Shown here piece by piece: positions 1 through 8,633 of a stretch of DNA of 64,000 bases; positions within the stretch are counted from its first letter, which is position 1, and each line of letters opens with the position of its first letter. The notes under the pieces are model-generated. The model was not told the DNA's origin. It did not search any database and saw nothing but the letters and a program-made list of their open reading frames with translations. The position numbers were made by a program, and so were the translations under genes. Source of the DNA: Candidatus Accumulibacter propinquus (GTDB taxonomy: Bacteria; Pseudomonadota; Gammaproteobacteria; Burkholderiales; Rhodocyclaceae); contig JADKBU010000056.1 in assembly GCA_016714935.1 (NCBI GenBank), positions 43,565 through 107,564 on the forward strand. Direction: 5' to 3'.

Positions 1-607
1 GGGAATGGTCAACCGGACGGTCTTCGCGGCGCGTGCAGTGCGGTGTCAACAGGTTCTCGAGTTGCTGCGGAAGAATTCCAAAAGGTGGCCCCTTGATGGT
101 TTCGCCGAAGAAGAAATAGCCGGCGAGCAGGCCGCCAGGACGCAGCAGTTGTGCCATCCTTTGGGCATAGTCTGCCCAGAGCTTGCGCGGCAGTGCGCAG
201 AGGAATGCGCGTTCGTAGATGACGTCGAAAGGTGTGCCCGGGTCAAAGGTGAAGAAGTCCGCACAAAGCAGGGTACCAGGCCACCGCTCGCCGAGTGTGG
301 CGCGGGCGCTTTCGATGGCGCCTGCCGAGAAATCAAGGGCCGTTGTTTCCCAGCCGCGCTGCGCGAGAAAAGCGGCGTCCCAGGCGCTGCCACAGCCAGG
401 GACCAGCACCCGCCAACGCACGGACGAGCTCCCAGGCCGAGTGCCTGGCGGTCCGCCCAGCGGGTGTGCCTGTTCGTAGCGCACGGCAAACTCGCATAGC
501 AGTTGCGGGGCCTGGCCTGCCTCCCATGGCGTGATGCCATTCTGGAAACGTTGATCCCAGAAATCGGCAAATTCGGGCCGTTGATGGCGAGGTTTCTCGG
601 CAGACAT
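1..607 (-). CDS. TPMT-like class I SAM-dependent methyltransferase (C-terminus beyond window)
   Basis: The reading frame starts at ATG 607-605 and stays open to the left edge, giving about 202 residues without a stop, so the C-terminus is missing. The N-terminus has the thiopurine methyltransferase signature: a phenylalanine/tryptophan-rich DFWDQRF segment followed by ITPWE. The SAM-binding glycine motif LVPGCGSAWDAAFLAQRGW comes next, with acidic ALDFS at the end of strand 2 and DVIYERAFLCALP at motif IV. The family methylates small S, Se or Te nucleophiles; the substrate here cannot be told. It diverges from hemC across a gap of about 200 bp. Confidence 0.85.
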   Translation of the reverse strand, partial: MSAEKPRHQRPEFADFWDQRFQNGITPWEAGQAPQLLCEFAVRYEQAHPLGGPPGTRPGSSSVRWRVLVPGCGSAWDAAFLAQRGWETTALDFSAGAIESARATLGERWPGTLLCADFFTFDPGTPFDVIYERAFLCALPRKLWADYAQRMAQLLRPGGLLAGYFFFGETIKGPPFGILPQQLENLLTPHCTRREDRPVDHS

Positions 608-691
608 GCGCTGACTCCAGGTTTTGTTGGCGCCTCGGTTGCGCCGTGGCCCCGGCGTTTCGCAAGCCCGTCCACCACATCGATCGACCGC

Positions 692-720
692 GTCGAATAG
701 GCGGGTAGGCATGCTAGAAT
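692..720 (+). promoter_or_regulatory. Possible extended -10 promoter for hemCD
   Basis: TGCTAGAAT at 712-720 fits an extended -10 (TG-n-TAGAAT). The -35 position at 692-697 matches the consensus poorly. It lies about 95 bp before the hemC start in the 207-bp divergent gap. Only the -10 is convincing. Confidence 0.3.
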
Positions 721-814
721 CGCGCCCGCACCGCCGGCGTCGTCGGCGTCAACGCTGCCCGAGCATGCCGGCTGTACGGGATGAATATGCTGGCACCCTT
801 ATCGGAATCCTGCT

Positions 815-1762
815 TTGACCGCTGCCATCACAGTTCCGTCGCAAATTGTCATCGCTTCCCGTGAATCCCGCCTGGCTCTTTGGCAGGCAGAACACGTCCG
901 GGAGCGACTGGCGCAATTATATCCAAAGACTACGGTCACGATCCTCGGCATGACCACCCGAGGTGACCAGATCCTGGACCGACCCCTGTCGGCAATTGGT
1001 GGCAAGGGACTGTTCATCAAGGAACTCGAGGTGGCCATGCAGGCCGGGCGCGCCGACCTGGCGGTGCATTCGCTGAAGGATGTGCCGATGGAAATGCCGA
1101 CCGGCTTCGTGCTTGCCGCCATTTCGGCGCGAGAGAATCCCTGTGATGCCTTCGTCTCCCCGCGTTTTGATACGCTCGACGATCTGCCACCCGAGGCCGT
1201 GGTCGGCACTTCCAGCCTGCGCCGTGCGGCGATCCTGCGCGCCAGGTATCCGCAACTTACCGTCAGAAGCCTGCGCGGTAATCTCGATACACGCCTCAAA
1301 AAGCTCGATGCCGGTGAATACGACGCGATCATCCTGGCTGCGGCGGGCCTGATTCGTCTTGGGCTGGCGCAGCGCATACGTTCACTGCTGACGCCCGAGC
1401 AGTCCTTGCCGGCGCCGGGGCAGGGGGTGCTGGCGGTGGAAGTGTCGTCGGCGCGAACCGACATGATCGCATCTGTCGCAGCACTCAACGATGCCGCGAC
1501 CGCCCATTGTGTACGCGCCGAACGCGCCTTCTCGCGCGCTCTGGGTGGTAGCTGCCAGGTACCGCTGGCGGCCTATGCGGTGCTCGACGACGCGGGTCTT
1601 TGGTTGCGTGGGCTGATCGCGACGCCGGATGGCGGCCGCATGCTTGCCGGAGAACTGCGAGGCGCGCCGCAGGACGACGAGTCGATCGGTTGCATGCTGG
1701 CGCAGGTGCTGCGCAATCAGGGGGCGGACGCCATCCTGGAGAGTCTTTCAGCCAGCCAATGA
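815..1762 (+). CDS. hemC: Hydroxymethylbilane synthase (porphobilinogen deaminase)
   Basis: The enzyme condenses four porphobilinogens into hydroxymethylbilane in cytoplasmic tetrapyrrole synthesis. The 315-residue product is family length. It shows the N-terminal IASRESRLALWQA, the catalytic-loop signature LAVHSLKDVPME, the GTSSLRR and LRGNLDTRL arginine motifs that hold the acidic substrate, and the dipyrromethane-cofactor cysteine in LGGSCQVPL (Cys247 from the chosen start). The chosen start is TTG 815; no in-frame ATG gives the conserved N-terminus, so the exact start is less certain than the identity. The stop overlaps the hemD ATG (ATGA), indicating translational coupling. Confidence 0.96.
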   Translation: MTAAITVPSQIVIASRESRLALWQAEHVRERLAQLYPKTTVTILGMTTRGDQILDRPLSAIGGKGLFIKELEVAMQAGRADLAVHSLKDVPMEMPTGFVLAAISARENPCDAFVSPRFDTLDDLPPEAVVGTSSLRRAAILRARYPQLTVRSLRGNLDTRLKKLDAGEYDAIILAAAGLIRLGLAQRIRSLLTPEQSLPAPGQGVLAVEVSSARTDMIASVAALNDAATAHCVRAERAFSRALGGSCQVPLAAYAVLDDAGLWLRGLIATPDGGRMLAGELRGAPQDDESIGCMLAQVLRNQGADAILESLSASQ

Positions 1763-2529
1763 CCGAGCCCCTGAGCGGCAGGACAATCGTTGTTACCCGC
1801 CCGCGTGCGCAGGCGTCCAGGCTGGCCGATCTGATCGCCGGGCAGGGTGGCGAAGCGGTAATTTTTCCCCTGCTCGAAATTTCGCCGGTCGCGGATCCGG
1901 GATTCCTGCAAGCAGCGGTCCTCGGTCTCGACAGTTGCTCGCTGGCAATCTTCATCAGTCCCAACGCCGTCGCTTTCAGCATGCCGGTGATTCTCGGCAG
2001 GCGTGCCTGGCCGGCAGGCCTGCGGGCTGCCGCGATCGGGCAGAGCAGCGTCGCGTTGCTCGCCAGTTACGGAATTGCGAACACTCTGGCGCCCACCGAA
2101 CGTTTCGATTCCGAGGCCCTCCTCGAACTGCCGGAATTGCAGCGCGGGTCCGTTGCCGGCAGGCGGGTGGTCATCTTTCGCGGTAATGGTGGGCGCGAAT
2201 TGCTCGCTCAGACGCTCCGCGGACGCGGTGCCGAAGTCGACTACGTCACCTGCTACCAGCGCTCGGCACCGACCGATGCGGAGCCCTTGCGAGAACTGTG
2301 GCGGAGCGGCCAGCTTGACGCCCTGACCATTTCTTCGAGTGAGGGCTTGCGCAACCTGGTCGATCTGCTTGATACCCCGGGACGCGCCTGCCTTCAGTCT
2401 ACCCCGCTATTCGTGCCGCACCAGCGTATTGCCGATCTGGCGTTGGCGCTGGGACTGTCGCGGGTGATCCTGACCGGCCCGGCCGATGCCGGAATCATGG
2501 CCGCTTTGCGCGCATATCATTGGCGTTGA
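1759..2529 (+). CDS. hemD: Uroporphyrinogen-III synthase
   Basis: It cyclises hydroxymethylbilane with inversion of ring D to give uroporphyrinogen III. The ATG at 1759 overlaps the hemC stop by 4 nt and gives 256 residues, normal for the family. An open frame runs further upstream but inside hemC. Recognisable segments are the N-terminal GRTIVVTRPRAQASRLADLI, IFISPNAVAF, AAIGQSSVALLASYGI, VVIFRGNGGRELLAQTLRGRG and the near C-terminal LTISSSEGLRNLVDLL. The gene ends 21 bp from the convergent hemF. HemX, often encoded next, is absent here. Confidence 0.94.
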   Translation: MTEPLSGRTIVVTRPRAQASRLADLIAGQGGEAVIFPLLEISPVADPGFLQAAVLGLDSCSLAIFISPNAVAFSMPVILGRRAWPAGLRAAAIGQSSVALLASYGIANTLAPTERFDSEALLELPELQRGSVAGRRVVIFRGNGGRELLAQTLRGRGAEVDYVTCYQRSAPTDAEPLRELWRSGQLDALTISSSEGLRNLVDLLDTPGRACLQSTPLFVPHQRIADLALALGLSRVILTGPADAGIMAALRAYHWR

Positions 2530-2550
2530 TCATGAATCCCGTCTGGGTGG

Positions 2551-3468
2551 CTAGGCCCAATCGCGCGGTGTCAGCAAGTCGTAGAGCGCGGCTTCCGCCG
2601 TGCCGGCTTCGGGTTGCCAGTCGTAGCGCCATTTGACGACCGGTGGCAGCGACATCAGGATCGATTCCGTGCGCCCACCCGACTGCAGGCCAAACAGCGT
2701 GCCACGATCCCAGACCAGGTTGAACTCGACGTAACGGCCGCGCCGGTAGGCCTGGAAGTCGCGTTCACGTTCGCCATAAGGCAGTGTCTGTCGCCTGTCG
2801 ATGATCGGTAGGTAGGCTTCGGCAAACGCATCGCCGACGGCGCGAGTCAGCGCGAAGCAGCGCTCGAAGCCACCCTCGGCAAGGTCGTCGAAGAACACGC
2901 CACCGACTCCGCGCGGTTCGTTGCGGTGCTTGAGGAAGAAATACTCGTCGCACCATTTCTTGTAGCGGGCATGCGTCCCTTCACCGAAAGGCAGCAGGGC
3001 TTGCTTGCAGGTGCTGTGAAAATGCCGGATGTCGTCGGTGAAAGGATAATACGGCGTCAAATCCATGCCGCCGCCAAACCACCACGCAGGCTCGGTATCC
3101 GGCCTGGTGGCGATCAGCGCCCGGACGTTCATGTGTGCCGTCGGACAGTAAGGGTTTTCTGGATGCAGGACCAGCGAAACGCCCATGGCGGCGAAGGCAC
3201 GGCCGGCGAGTTCGGGGCGCTTGGCGGTTGCCGAGGCCGGCAGGGAGGCGCCACTGACCTGCGAGAAGGCGACCCCGCCCCGCTCGAATACGCGACCACC
3301 CTCGATGACGCAGGTGCAACCGTTGCCCGCGAGGCCAGCGCCGGCTTCCTTTACCCAGGGGTCAACCCGGAAGCGGGCCCCAGCTTCACCTTCGACCGCT
3401 TCGAGTGTCGCCATGAGGCGCGCCTGCAGGCCGGTGAAGTAGGCCTGTAGCCGGGTCGTATCGATCAT
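2551..3468 (-). CDS. hemF: Oxygen-dependent coproporphyrinogen-III oxidase
   Basis: It decarboxylates two propionates of coproporphyrinogen III using O2, giving protoporphyrinogen IX. The family signature is clear: PASATAKRPELAGRAFAAMG, HPENPYCPTAHMNVR, WWFGGGMDLTPYYPF, YKKWCDEYFFLKHRNEPRG and GRYVEFNLVWDRGTLFGL. Start ATG 3468 (MIDTTRLQAYF) gives 305 residues, the family length, and avoids overlapping purD; a longer frame opens at 3579. An AGAGG stretch sits just before this ATG. It is the last gene of the dusB-fis-purH-purD-hemF run, 43 bp after purD. The O2-requiring enzyme suggests at least microaerobic haem synthesis. Confidence 0.96.
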   Translation of the reverse strand: MIDTTRLQAYFTGLQARLMATLEAVEGEAGARFRVDPWVKEAGAGLAGNGCTCVIEGGRVFERGGVAFSQVSGASLPASATAKRPELAGRAFAAMGVSLVLHPENPYCPTAHMNVRALIATRPDTEPAWWFGGGMDLTPYYPFTDDIRHFHSTCKQALLPFGEGTHARYKKWCDEYFFLKHRNEPRGVGGVFFDDLAEGGFERCFALTRAVGDAFAEAYLPIIDRRQTLPYGERERDFQAYRRGRYVEFNLVWDRGTLFGLQSGGRTESILMSLPPVVKWRYDWQPEAGTAEAALYDLLTPRDWA

Positions 3469-3511
3469 CCTCTGCGCGCCACGCAACGGGCCCACTGCGC
3501 TTGCCACAGGT

Positions 3512-4791
3512 TCATCGGCTGAGGGCGCGGTGGCCGATGTCGCGGCGATACTGCATGCCGTCGAAGTGAATGCCGACAATCAGATCGTAGGCCCGCTTCT
3601 GCGCCTGCTTGAGATTGTCGGACAGGGTCGTGACACACAGCACACGGCCGCCGGCGGTGACGATCTGGCCATCCTTTTCGGCCGTTCCGGCATGGAAGAC
3701 ATGGCTGTCGTCGCTGGCCGGAGGCAAGCCGCTGATCAGATCTCCGGTGCGTGGCGTGTCGGGGTAATGGGCTGCGGCGAGCACGACGCCGAGTGCAATG
3801 CGGCGATCCCAGCTTGCTTCAACCAGGTTGAGTCGGCCGGCGACGGCATGGTCGAGCAGGTCGAGCAGGTCGGACTTCAGGCGCATCATGATCGGCTGGG
3901 TTTCGGGGTCCCCAGGCGGCAGTTGAACTCTACCGTCTTCACCGATCCGTCCTTGCCGATCATCAGGCCGGCGTAGAGGAAGCCGGTATAGGGGATGCCG
4001 TCGGCAGCCATGCCCCGCACCGTGGGCAGGATGATCTCGCGCATGGCGCGGGCGTGCACTTCCGGAGTGACCACCGGCGCCGGCGAGTAGGCGCCCATGC
4101 CGCCGGTGTTGGGGCCGGTATCCCCGTCGCCGATTCGCTTGTGATCCTGGGTCGATGCCAAGGGAAGGGCGTTCCTGCCATCGACCATGACGATGAAGCT
4201 CGCCTCCTCGCCTTCCAGGAACTCTTCGATGACGACGCGTGCCGCGGAACCGTCCGCCGGGTCGGCCGATGGGTTGTCCGGGAGCATCCGTGCGATGGCG
4301 GCATGCGCCTCGTCCAGGTTCATGGCCACCACTACGCCCTTGCCTGCGGCCAGTCCGTCGGCCTTGATGACGATCGGCGTGCCCTGCTGGTCGATATAGG
4401 CTTGTGCCGCTACTCTGTCGGTGAAGGTCCTGTAGCGCGCGGTCGGGATATTGTGCCTGGCCATGAAGCGTTTGGCGAAATCCTTCGAACTCTCGAGTTG
4501 CGCCGCTTCCCTGGTCGGACCAAAGATCTTGAGTCCGCGTGCGCGGAAGACATTGACGATACCGGCGGCGAGCGGCGCTTCCGGACCCACTACCGTAAGG
4601 TGGACGCGCTGTCTGGCAGCGAAATCGGCGAGTGCTTCCGGATCGCTGAGGTTGACGTTTTCGAGTTCCCGCTCGCGGGCAGTCCCGGCGTTGCCGGGGG
4701 CGACGAAGACTTTCTGTAGTCCAGGGGTTTTCGCCAGGCGCCAGGCGAGTGCGTGTTCGCGACCGCCGGAACCGATGACCAGTAACTTCAT
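3512..4791 (-). CDS. purD: Phosphoribosylamine-glycine ligase, one frameshift
   Basis: GARS joins phosphoribosylamine and glycine with ATP in purine synthesis. Start ATG 4791 (MKLLVIGSGGREHALAW) follows an AAGGA box. The ATP-grasp features are present: KADGLAAGKGVVVA, VVIEEFLEGEEASF, GPNTGGMGAYSPAP and VEFNCRLG. The frame then breaks at about 3908-3914. The expected GDPETQPIMMRLKSDLL is split because one G is missing, so the first frame ends CRLGTPKPSRS. The second frame resumes at MMRLKSDLLDLL and runs to the normal C-terminus. Both halves are otherwise intact, so a single-base consensus error in a GGGG run is the likeliest cause. It lies between purH and hemF. Confidence 0.93.
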
Positions 4792-4930
4792 AAGGATCCT
4801 TTCACCGCCAGAGCCCTTGCAGGTAGCCGCGAACGTCTCCCCGAGGATCTCCCGAGCCACAAACCAGTCGTGACAACCGTCACCGCAACGCCATCCATCG
4901 TCACCTGCGCATTTCCCTTGCCAAGAAAGG

Positions 4931-6496
4931 TCAGTGCCGGAAATGCCGGGTGCCGGTAAACACCATTGCCAGGCCATGCTCGTTGGCCGCGGCGATCACT
5001 TCCTCGTCGCGCATCGACCCGCCCGGCTGGATGACCGCCTTGGCGCCTGCCGCCGCCAGTACATCGAGCCCATCGCGGAAAGGGAAGAAAGCATCGGAGG
5101 CGACACAGGATCCGGTCAGATCGAGGCCGGCATTCTGCGCCTTGCTGGCCGCGATACGCGTCGAATCGACCCGGCTCATCTGACCGGCACCAACGCCCAG
5201 GGTCATGCCGCGACCACAGAAGACGATGGCGTTGGACTTGACGAACTTGGCGACTCGATAGGCGAACAAGAGGTCTTCAACCTGGGCCTCGGTCGGGACG
5301 ATCCGGCTCACCACTTTCAGGTCGGACGCCTGGACATTGAAACGGTCTGGCGTTTGCAGCAGCAGCCCCCCACCGACGCGCTTCATTTCGAAGGCGTGAT
5401 AGATCCTGGCCAGCGGCAGTTCGAGGACGCGCAGATTCTGCTTGGCCGCCAGCATGTTCCTGGCGGTGTCACTGAAAGCCGGCGCGAGCAGGACTTCGAC
5501 AAAGTGCTTGCGGGCATTCATGGTCGCGACCACTTCGGCGTCAACCGTGCCGTTGAAAGCGATGATGCCGCCAAACGCCGAGGTCGAGTCGGTCTGGAAG
5601 GCTTTTTCGTAGGCCGTCAGCAGGGATTCCGCGACCGCCACGCCACAAGGATTGGCATGTTTGATGATCACGCAGGCCGGCGTTTCGAAGGTCTTGACGC
5701 ACTCCCAGGCGGCATCGGCATCGGCGATGTTGTTGTATGAGAGTTCCTTGCCCTGCAACTGCCGGTAGTTGGCGATCGAGCCCGCAAGCGGCGTCGGGTC
5801 GCGGTAGAACGCGGCCTGTTGATGCGGATTCTCACCATAACGCAGCGTTTCGACGCGATCGAACGCGAGTTGCAATTGTTCGGGAAACGGTTGCGGTTGG
5901 TTGTCTGCATCAAGCGATGTCAGCCAGTTGGCGATTGCCGCGTCGTAGCGTGCCGTGTGCACAAACGCCTTCCTGGCCAGCCTGAAGCGCGTGCCCAAAC
6001 TCAGTTGGCCATCGCTGGAGGCCATCTCGGCGAGTAGCGCCGCGTAGTCCTGAGGGTCGGTGACGACGGCTACCCCGGGGTAGTTCTTGGCCGACGAGCG
6101 CACCATCGCCGGGCCACCAATGTCGATATTCTCGATGGCCTCGTCGAGCGTGACGCCAGTCTTGGCAATAGTTTCTCGAAAGGGATAGAGATTCACGCAG
6201 ACCAGATCGATCGTCGGGATGTCATGCTGTTCCAGGGTGCGCAGGTGCTCGGGCAAGTCACGGCGAGCCAGGATCCCCGCGTGTATCTTCGGATGCAGGG
6301 TCTTGACGCGGCCATCGAGCATTTCCGGGAACCCCGTGTAGTCACCGACTTCGGTGACTGGCAGGCCGGCATCGCGGAGCATCCTGGCGGTACCGCCGGT
6401 GGACAACAGGTTGACGCCGTGAGCGACCAGCCCGGCGGCGAATTCGAGCGCGCCATGCTTGTTGGAGAGACTGATGAGGGCTTGACGGATTTTCAT
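4931..6496 (-). CDS. purH: Bifunctional AICAR transformylase / IMP cyclohydrolase
   Basis: It catalyses the last two steps of IMP synthesis. The 521-residue product is family length. The N-terminal IMP cyclohydrolase (MGS-like) half begins MKIRQALISLSNKHG and carries LLSTGGTARML, GFPEMLDGRVKTLHPKIHAG and NIDIGGPAMVRSSAKN. The C-terminal transformylase half has RYGENPHQQAAFY, GKELSYNNIADADAAWE, IIKHANPCGVA, the AFGGIIAFN segment and PGGSMRDEEVI, and ends TGTRHFRH. It follows fis by 60 bp and precedes purD by 139 bp on the same strand. Confidence 0.97.
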   Translation of the reverse strand: MKIRQALISLSNKHGALEFAAGLVAHGVNLLSTGGTARMLRDAGLPVTEVGDYTGFPEMLDGRVKTLHPKIHAGILARRDLPEHLRTLEQHDIPTIDLVCVNLYPFRETIAKTGVTLDEAIENIDIGGPAMVRSSAKNYPGVAVVTDPQDYAALLAEMASSDGQLSLGTRFRLARKAFVHTARYDAAIANWLTSLDADNQPQPFPEQLQLAFDRVETLRYGENPHQQAAFYRDPTPLAGSIANYRQLQGKELSYNNIADADAAWECVKTFETPACVIIKHANPCGVAVAESLLTAYEKAFQTDSTSAFGGIIAFNGTVDAEVVATMNARKHFVEVLLAPAFSDTARNMLAAKQNLRVLELPLARIYHAFEMKRVGGGLLLQTPDRFNVQASDLKVVSRIVPTEAQVEDLLFAYRVAKFVKSNAIVFCGRGMTLGVGAGQMSRVDSTRIAASKAQNAGLDLTGSCVASDAFFPFRDGLDVLAAAGAKAVIQPGGSMRDEEVIAAANEHGLAMVFTGTRHFRH

Positions 6497-6556
6497 GATG
6501 GGCCGGTCGTGAAATTATCGTGAGAGTGATGTGATGGAAACAGGCAAGCGCTTGGT

Positions 6557-6814
6557 TCAACCCAGCAGTTTGAGGTCGACCAGTTTCTTGCGCAGCGTAT
6601 TGCGATTGATGCCGAGGATCTCCGCTGCCAGTGTCTGGTTGCCGCCGGTCTGTTTGAGAACGACTGCAAACATCGGGCGTTCGACGCTGCGGATGACCAT
6701 CTCGTAGACTGCAGCCGGTTTCTCGCCGTCCAGCCTGCGAAAGTAGTTTTCCAGCGCTTTGTAAACGCAGCCCGCGATATCGTCGTCGTTGCCGGTATCG
6801 TCATTCTGGTTCAT
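6557..6814 (-). CDS. fis: Fis-family DNA-binding protein
   Basis: An 85-residue nucleoid-associated protein. The C-terminal helix-turn-helix is typical: LKQTGGNQTLAAEILGINR followed by NTLRKKLVDLKLLG. The middle keeps the dimer-core EKPAAVYEMVIRSVERP. The N-terminal arm is acidic (MNQNDDTGNDDD). Its ATG overlaps the dusB stop by 4 nt (ATGA), so the two are translationally coupled, as in the dusB-fis operon of enterobacteria. Fis proteins bend DNA and modulate growth-linked promoters; the betaproteobacterial orthologue is a little shorter than the 98-aa E. coli protein. Confidence 0.93.
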   Translation of the reverse strand: MNQNDDTGNDDDIAGCVYKALENYFRRLDGEKPAAVYEMVIRSVERPMFAVVLKQTGGNQTLAAEILGINRNTLRKKLVDLKLLG

Positions 6815-7863
6815 GCTGCGAGGTCCTCCAGATGGGCGTCGACAAATGCCGCCGCGTCCGGCGCGGTGGTGACGTAAGGCAGGTGTTCATGGTGCTCGGC
6901 GAGGCCGAAGAAGAAGGCATTGACCGCGTCTCTTTGCCGGCTGATGTCCGGCAACTGGTTCATCATGTGACGGAAAGCCGCCGATCCGACGAGCCCCCTG
7001 GTGTACCACGAAATGTGCTTGCGTGCGATGCGTACGCCGGTATCGATGCCATAGAACAGATACAGTTCCTCGAGGTGGGCAAGCAGAACCGTGTGAATTT
7101 CGCTGACACGCGGCGGTGGCAGGTGGCTTCCGGTCTTCAGGAAGTGTTCGATCTCCCGGAACAGCCAGGGACGCCCTTGCGCAGCGCGGCCGATCATCAC
7201 TGCGTCGGCACCTGTGGTGTCGAGAACGAACTTCGCTTTTTCCGGCGAAGCAATGTCGCCGTTGGCGATCACAGGTATTGCCGCCGCCGCCTTCACTGCC
7301 CGGATCGTTTCATATTCCGCCTGGCCGCTGTAACCGCAGGCGCGGGTGCGACCGTGTATGGCCAGCGCCCTGATCCCCGCCTGCTCGGCGATCTCCAGGA
7401 TGCGCAGGGCGTTGCGGTTGGTGGTGTCCCAGCCGGTACGAATCTTCAGCGTCACCGCGGTATTCGGCACGGCATCGACGACCGCTTCGAGAATCTGCCG
7501 GACCAGTATCTCATCCCTGAGCAGCGCGGAACCGGCCATTACGTTACAGATTTTTTTTGCCGGGCAACCCATGTTGATGTCGATGATCTGCGCACCCCGG
7601 TCGACGTTGTAGCGCGCAGCCTCGGCCATCATGGCCGGAATGGCGCCGGCAATCTGTACCGAAATCGGCGCGCCCTCACCGTCGTGGTTGGCGCGTCGGC
7701 GGGTCTTCATGCTGCCATAGAGCAGTGAATTGGACGTGACCATTTCGGAGACGGCCAGACCAGCGCCCATTTGCTTGCACAGTTGCCTGAAAGGGCGATC
7801 GGTCACGCCCGCCATCGGCGCGACAAACAGCTGATTGCGAAGCGAAAAACCGAGGAATTCCAT
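6811..7863 (-). CDS. dusB: tRNA-dihydrouridine synthase B
   Basis: An FMN-dependent TIM-barrel enzyme that reduces uridine to dihydrouridine in tRNA. Start ATG 7863 (MEFLGFSLRNQLFVAPMAGVTD) matches the family N-terminus; the frame is open further upstream to 7968. The family motifs are the N-terminal APMAGVTDRPFR, the catalytic-cysteine region IDINMGCPAKKICN, the RTGWD basic substrate motif, IHGRTRACGYSG and IPVIANGDI, then GADAVMIGRAAQGRPWLF. The product is 350 residues. It is the first gene of the dusB-fis-purH-purD-hemF run. Confidence 0.95.
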   Translation of the reverse strand: MEFLGFSLRNQLFVAPMAGVTDRPFRQLCKQMGAGLAVSEMVTSNSLLYGSMKTRRRANHDGEGAPISVQIAGAIPAMMAEAARYNVDRGAQIIDINMGCPAKKICNVMAGSALLRDEILVRQILEAVVDAVPNTAVTLKIRTGWDTTNRNALRILEIAEQAGIRALAIHGRTRACGYSGQAEYETIRAVKAAAAIPVIANGDIASPEKAKFVLDTTGADAVMIGRAAQGRPWLFREIEHFLKTGSHLPPPRVSEIHTVLLAHLEELYLFYGIDTGVRIARKHISWYTRGLVGSAAFRHMMNQLPDISRQRDAVNAFFFGLAEHHEHLPYVTTAPDAAAFVDAHLEDLAA

Positions 7864-8063
7864 GGCGATCCGGTGCCGGCGTGCAGGGCAAGAGTGGGAT
7901 TCTACCTCGATTGCTGTCCCGAAAACAGACAGTTCTTGCCCGCATCCGATACGCGCAAAGGCCACCACAGCCCTCAGCCCATCGCGCGCGGTCGCGAAGA
8001 CGGCGCAGCCGTCGGCTCCTGGATGGTGCGGGCGGGGAATCGCGGTGCCCGTGGCTGCTCCGG

Positions 8064-8585
8064 TTACAGGATTTGGAGTTCGCGCAGGTAGCGTTGCCAG
8101 TTGGCGACGTAGTGATCAGCGCTGTGCTGCAGGCGATCGACTTCTTCTGCGCTGAGCTGGCGTACGACTTTGCCGGGGGAGCCGACGATCAGCGAATGGT
8201 CCGGGAAGATCTTGCCTTCGGGAATCAGCGTGTTGGCGCCGACGATGCAGCCCTTGCCGATCACCGCGCGATTGAGCAGCACCGAGCCGATGCCGATCAA
8301 GGCTCCGTCACCTACCGTGCAGCCGTGCAGCATCACCAGATGGCCGACCGTGACGTCGCGGCCGATCGACAGCGGTACGCCTTCATCGGTGTGCAGCACG
8401 CAATTGTCCTGGATGTTGCTGTTCTCGCCGATACTGACCGGATCGTTGTCGCCACGCACGGTCGCGCTCCACCAGATCGAGGCGTTTCTTGCGAGCCGGA
8501 CGTCGCCGATCACGATGGCATTGGGGGCGACCCAGCTTTGAGGGTCGATCTGTGGGCGCTTGGCGCCGATGGCGTAGATGGGCAT
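8064..8585 (-). CDS. Gamma-carbonic-anhydrase-like hexapeptide-repeat protein
   Basis: A left-handed beta-helix protein of the YrdA/PaaY class, 173 residues from ATG 8585 (MPIYAIGAKRP). A frame extends 11 codons upstream, but this M gives the usual family start. Hexapeptide repeats run through the protein. The metal-binding histidines appear in the segments NCVLHTDEG and VGHLVMLHGCTVGDG, and the Arg/Asp/Gln region is ATVRGDNDPVSIG with NIQDNCV. Activity as a carbonic anhydrase or thioesterase cannot be assigned from sequence alone. It sits 48 bp downstream of the ABC permease on the same strand and could be read through from that operon. Confidence 0.85.
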   Translation of the reverse strand: MPIYAIGAKRPQIDPQSWVAPNAIVIGDVRLARNASIWWSATVRGDNDPVSIGENSNIQDNCVLHTDEGVPLSIGRDVTVGHLVMLHGCTVGDGALIGIGSVLLNRAVIGKGCIVGANTLIPEGKIFPDHSLIVGSPGKVVRQLSAEEVDRLQHSADHYVANWQRYLRELQIL

Positions 8586-8633
8586 GGCTTGAATCTCGCG
8601 GTGGTTGCAGGTGAACAATTGTAGCCTGGCCGG

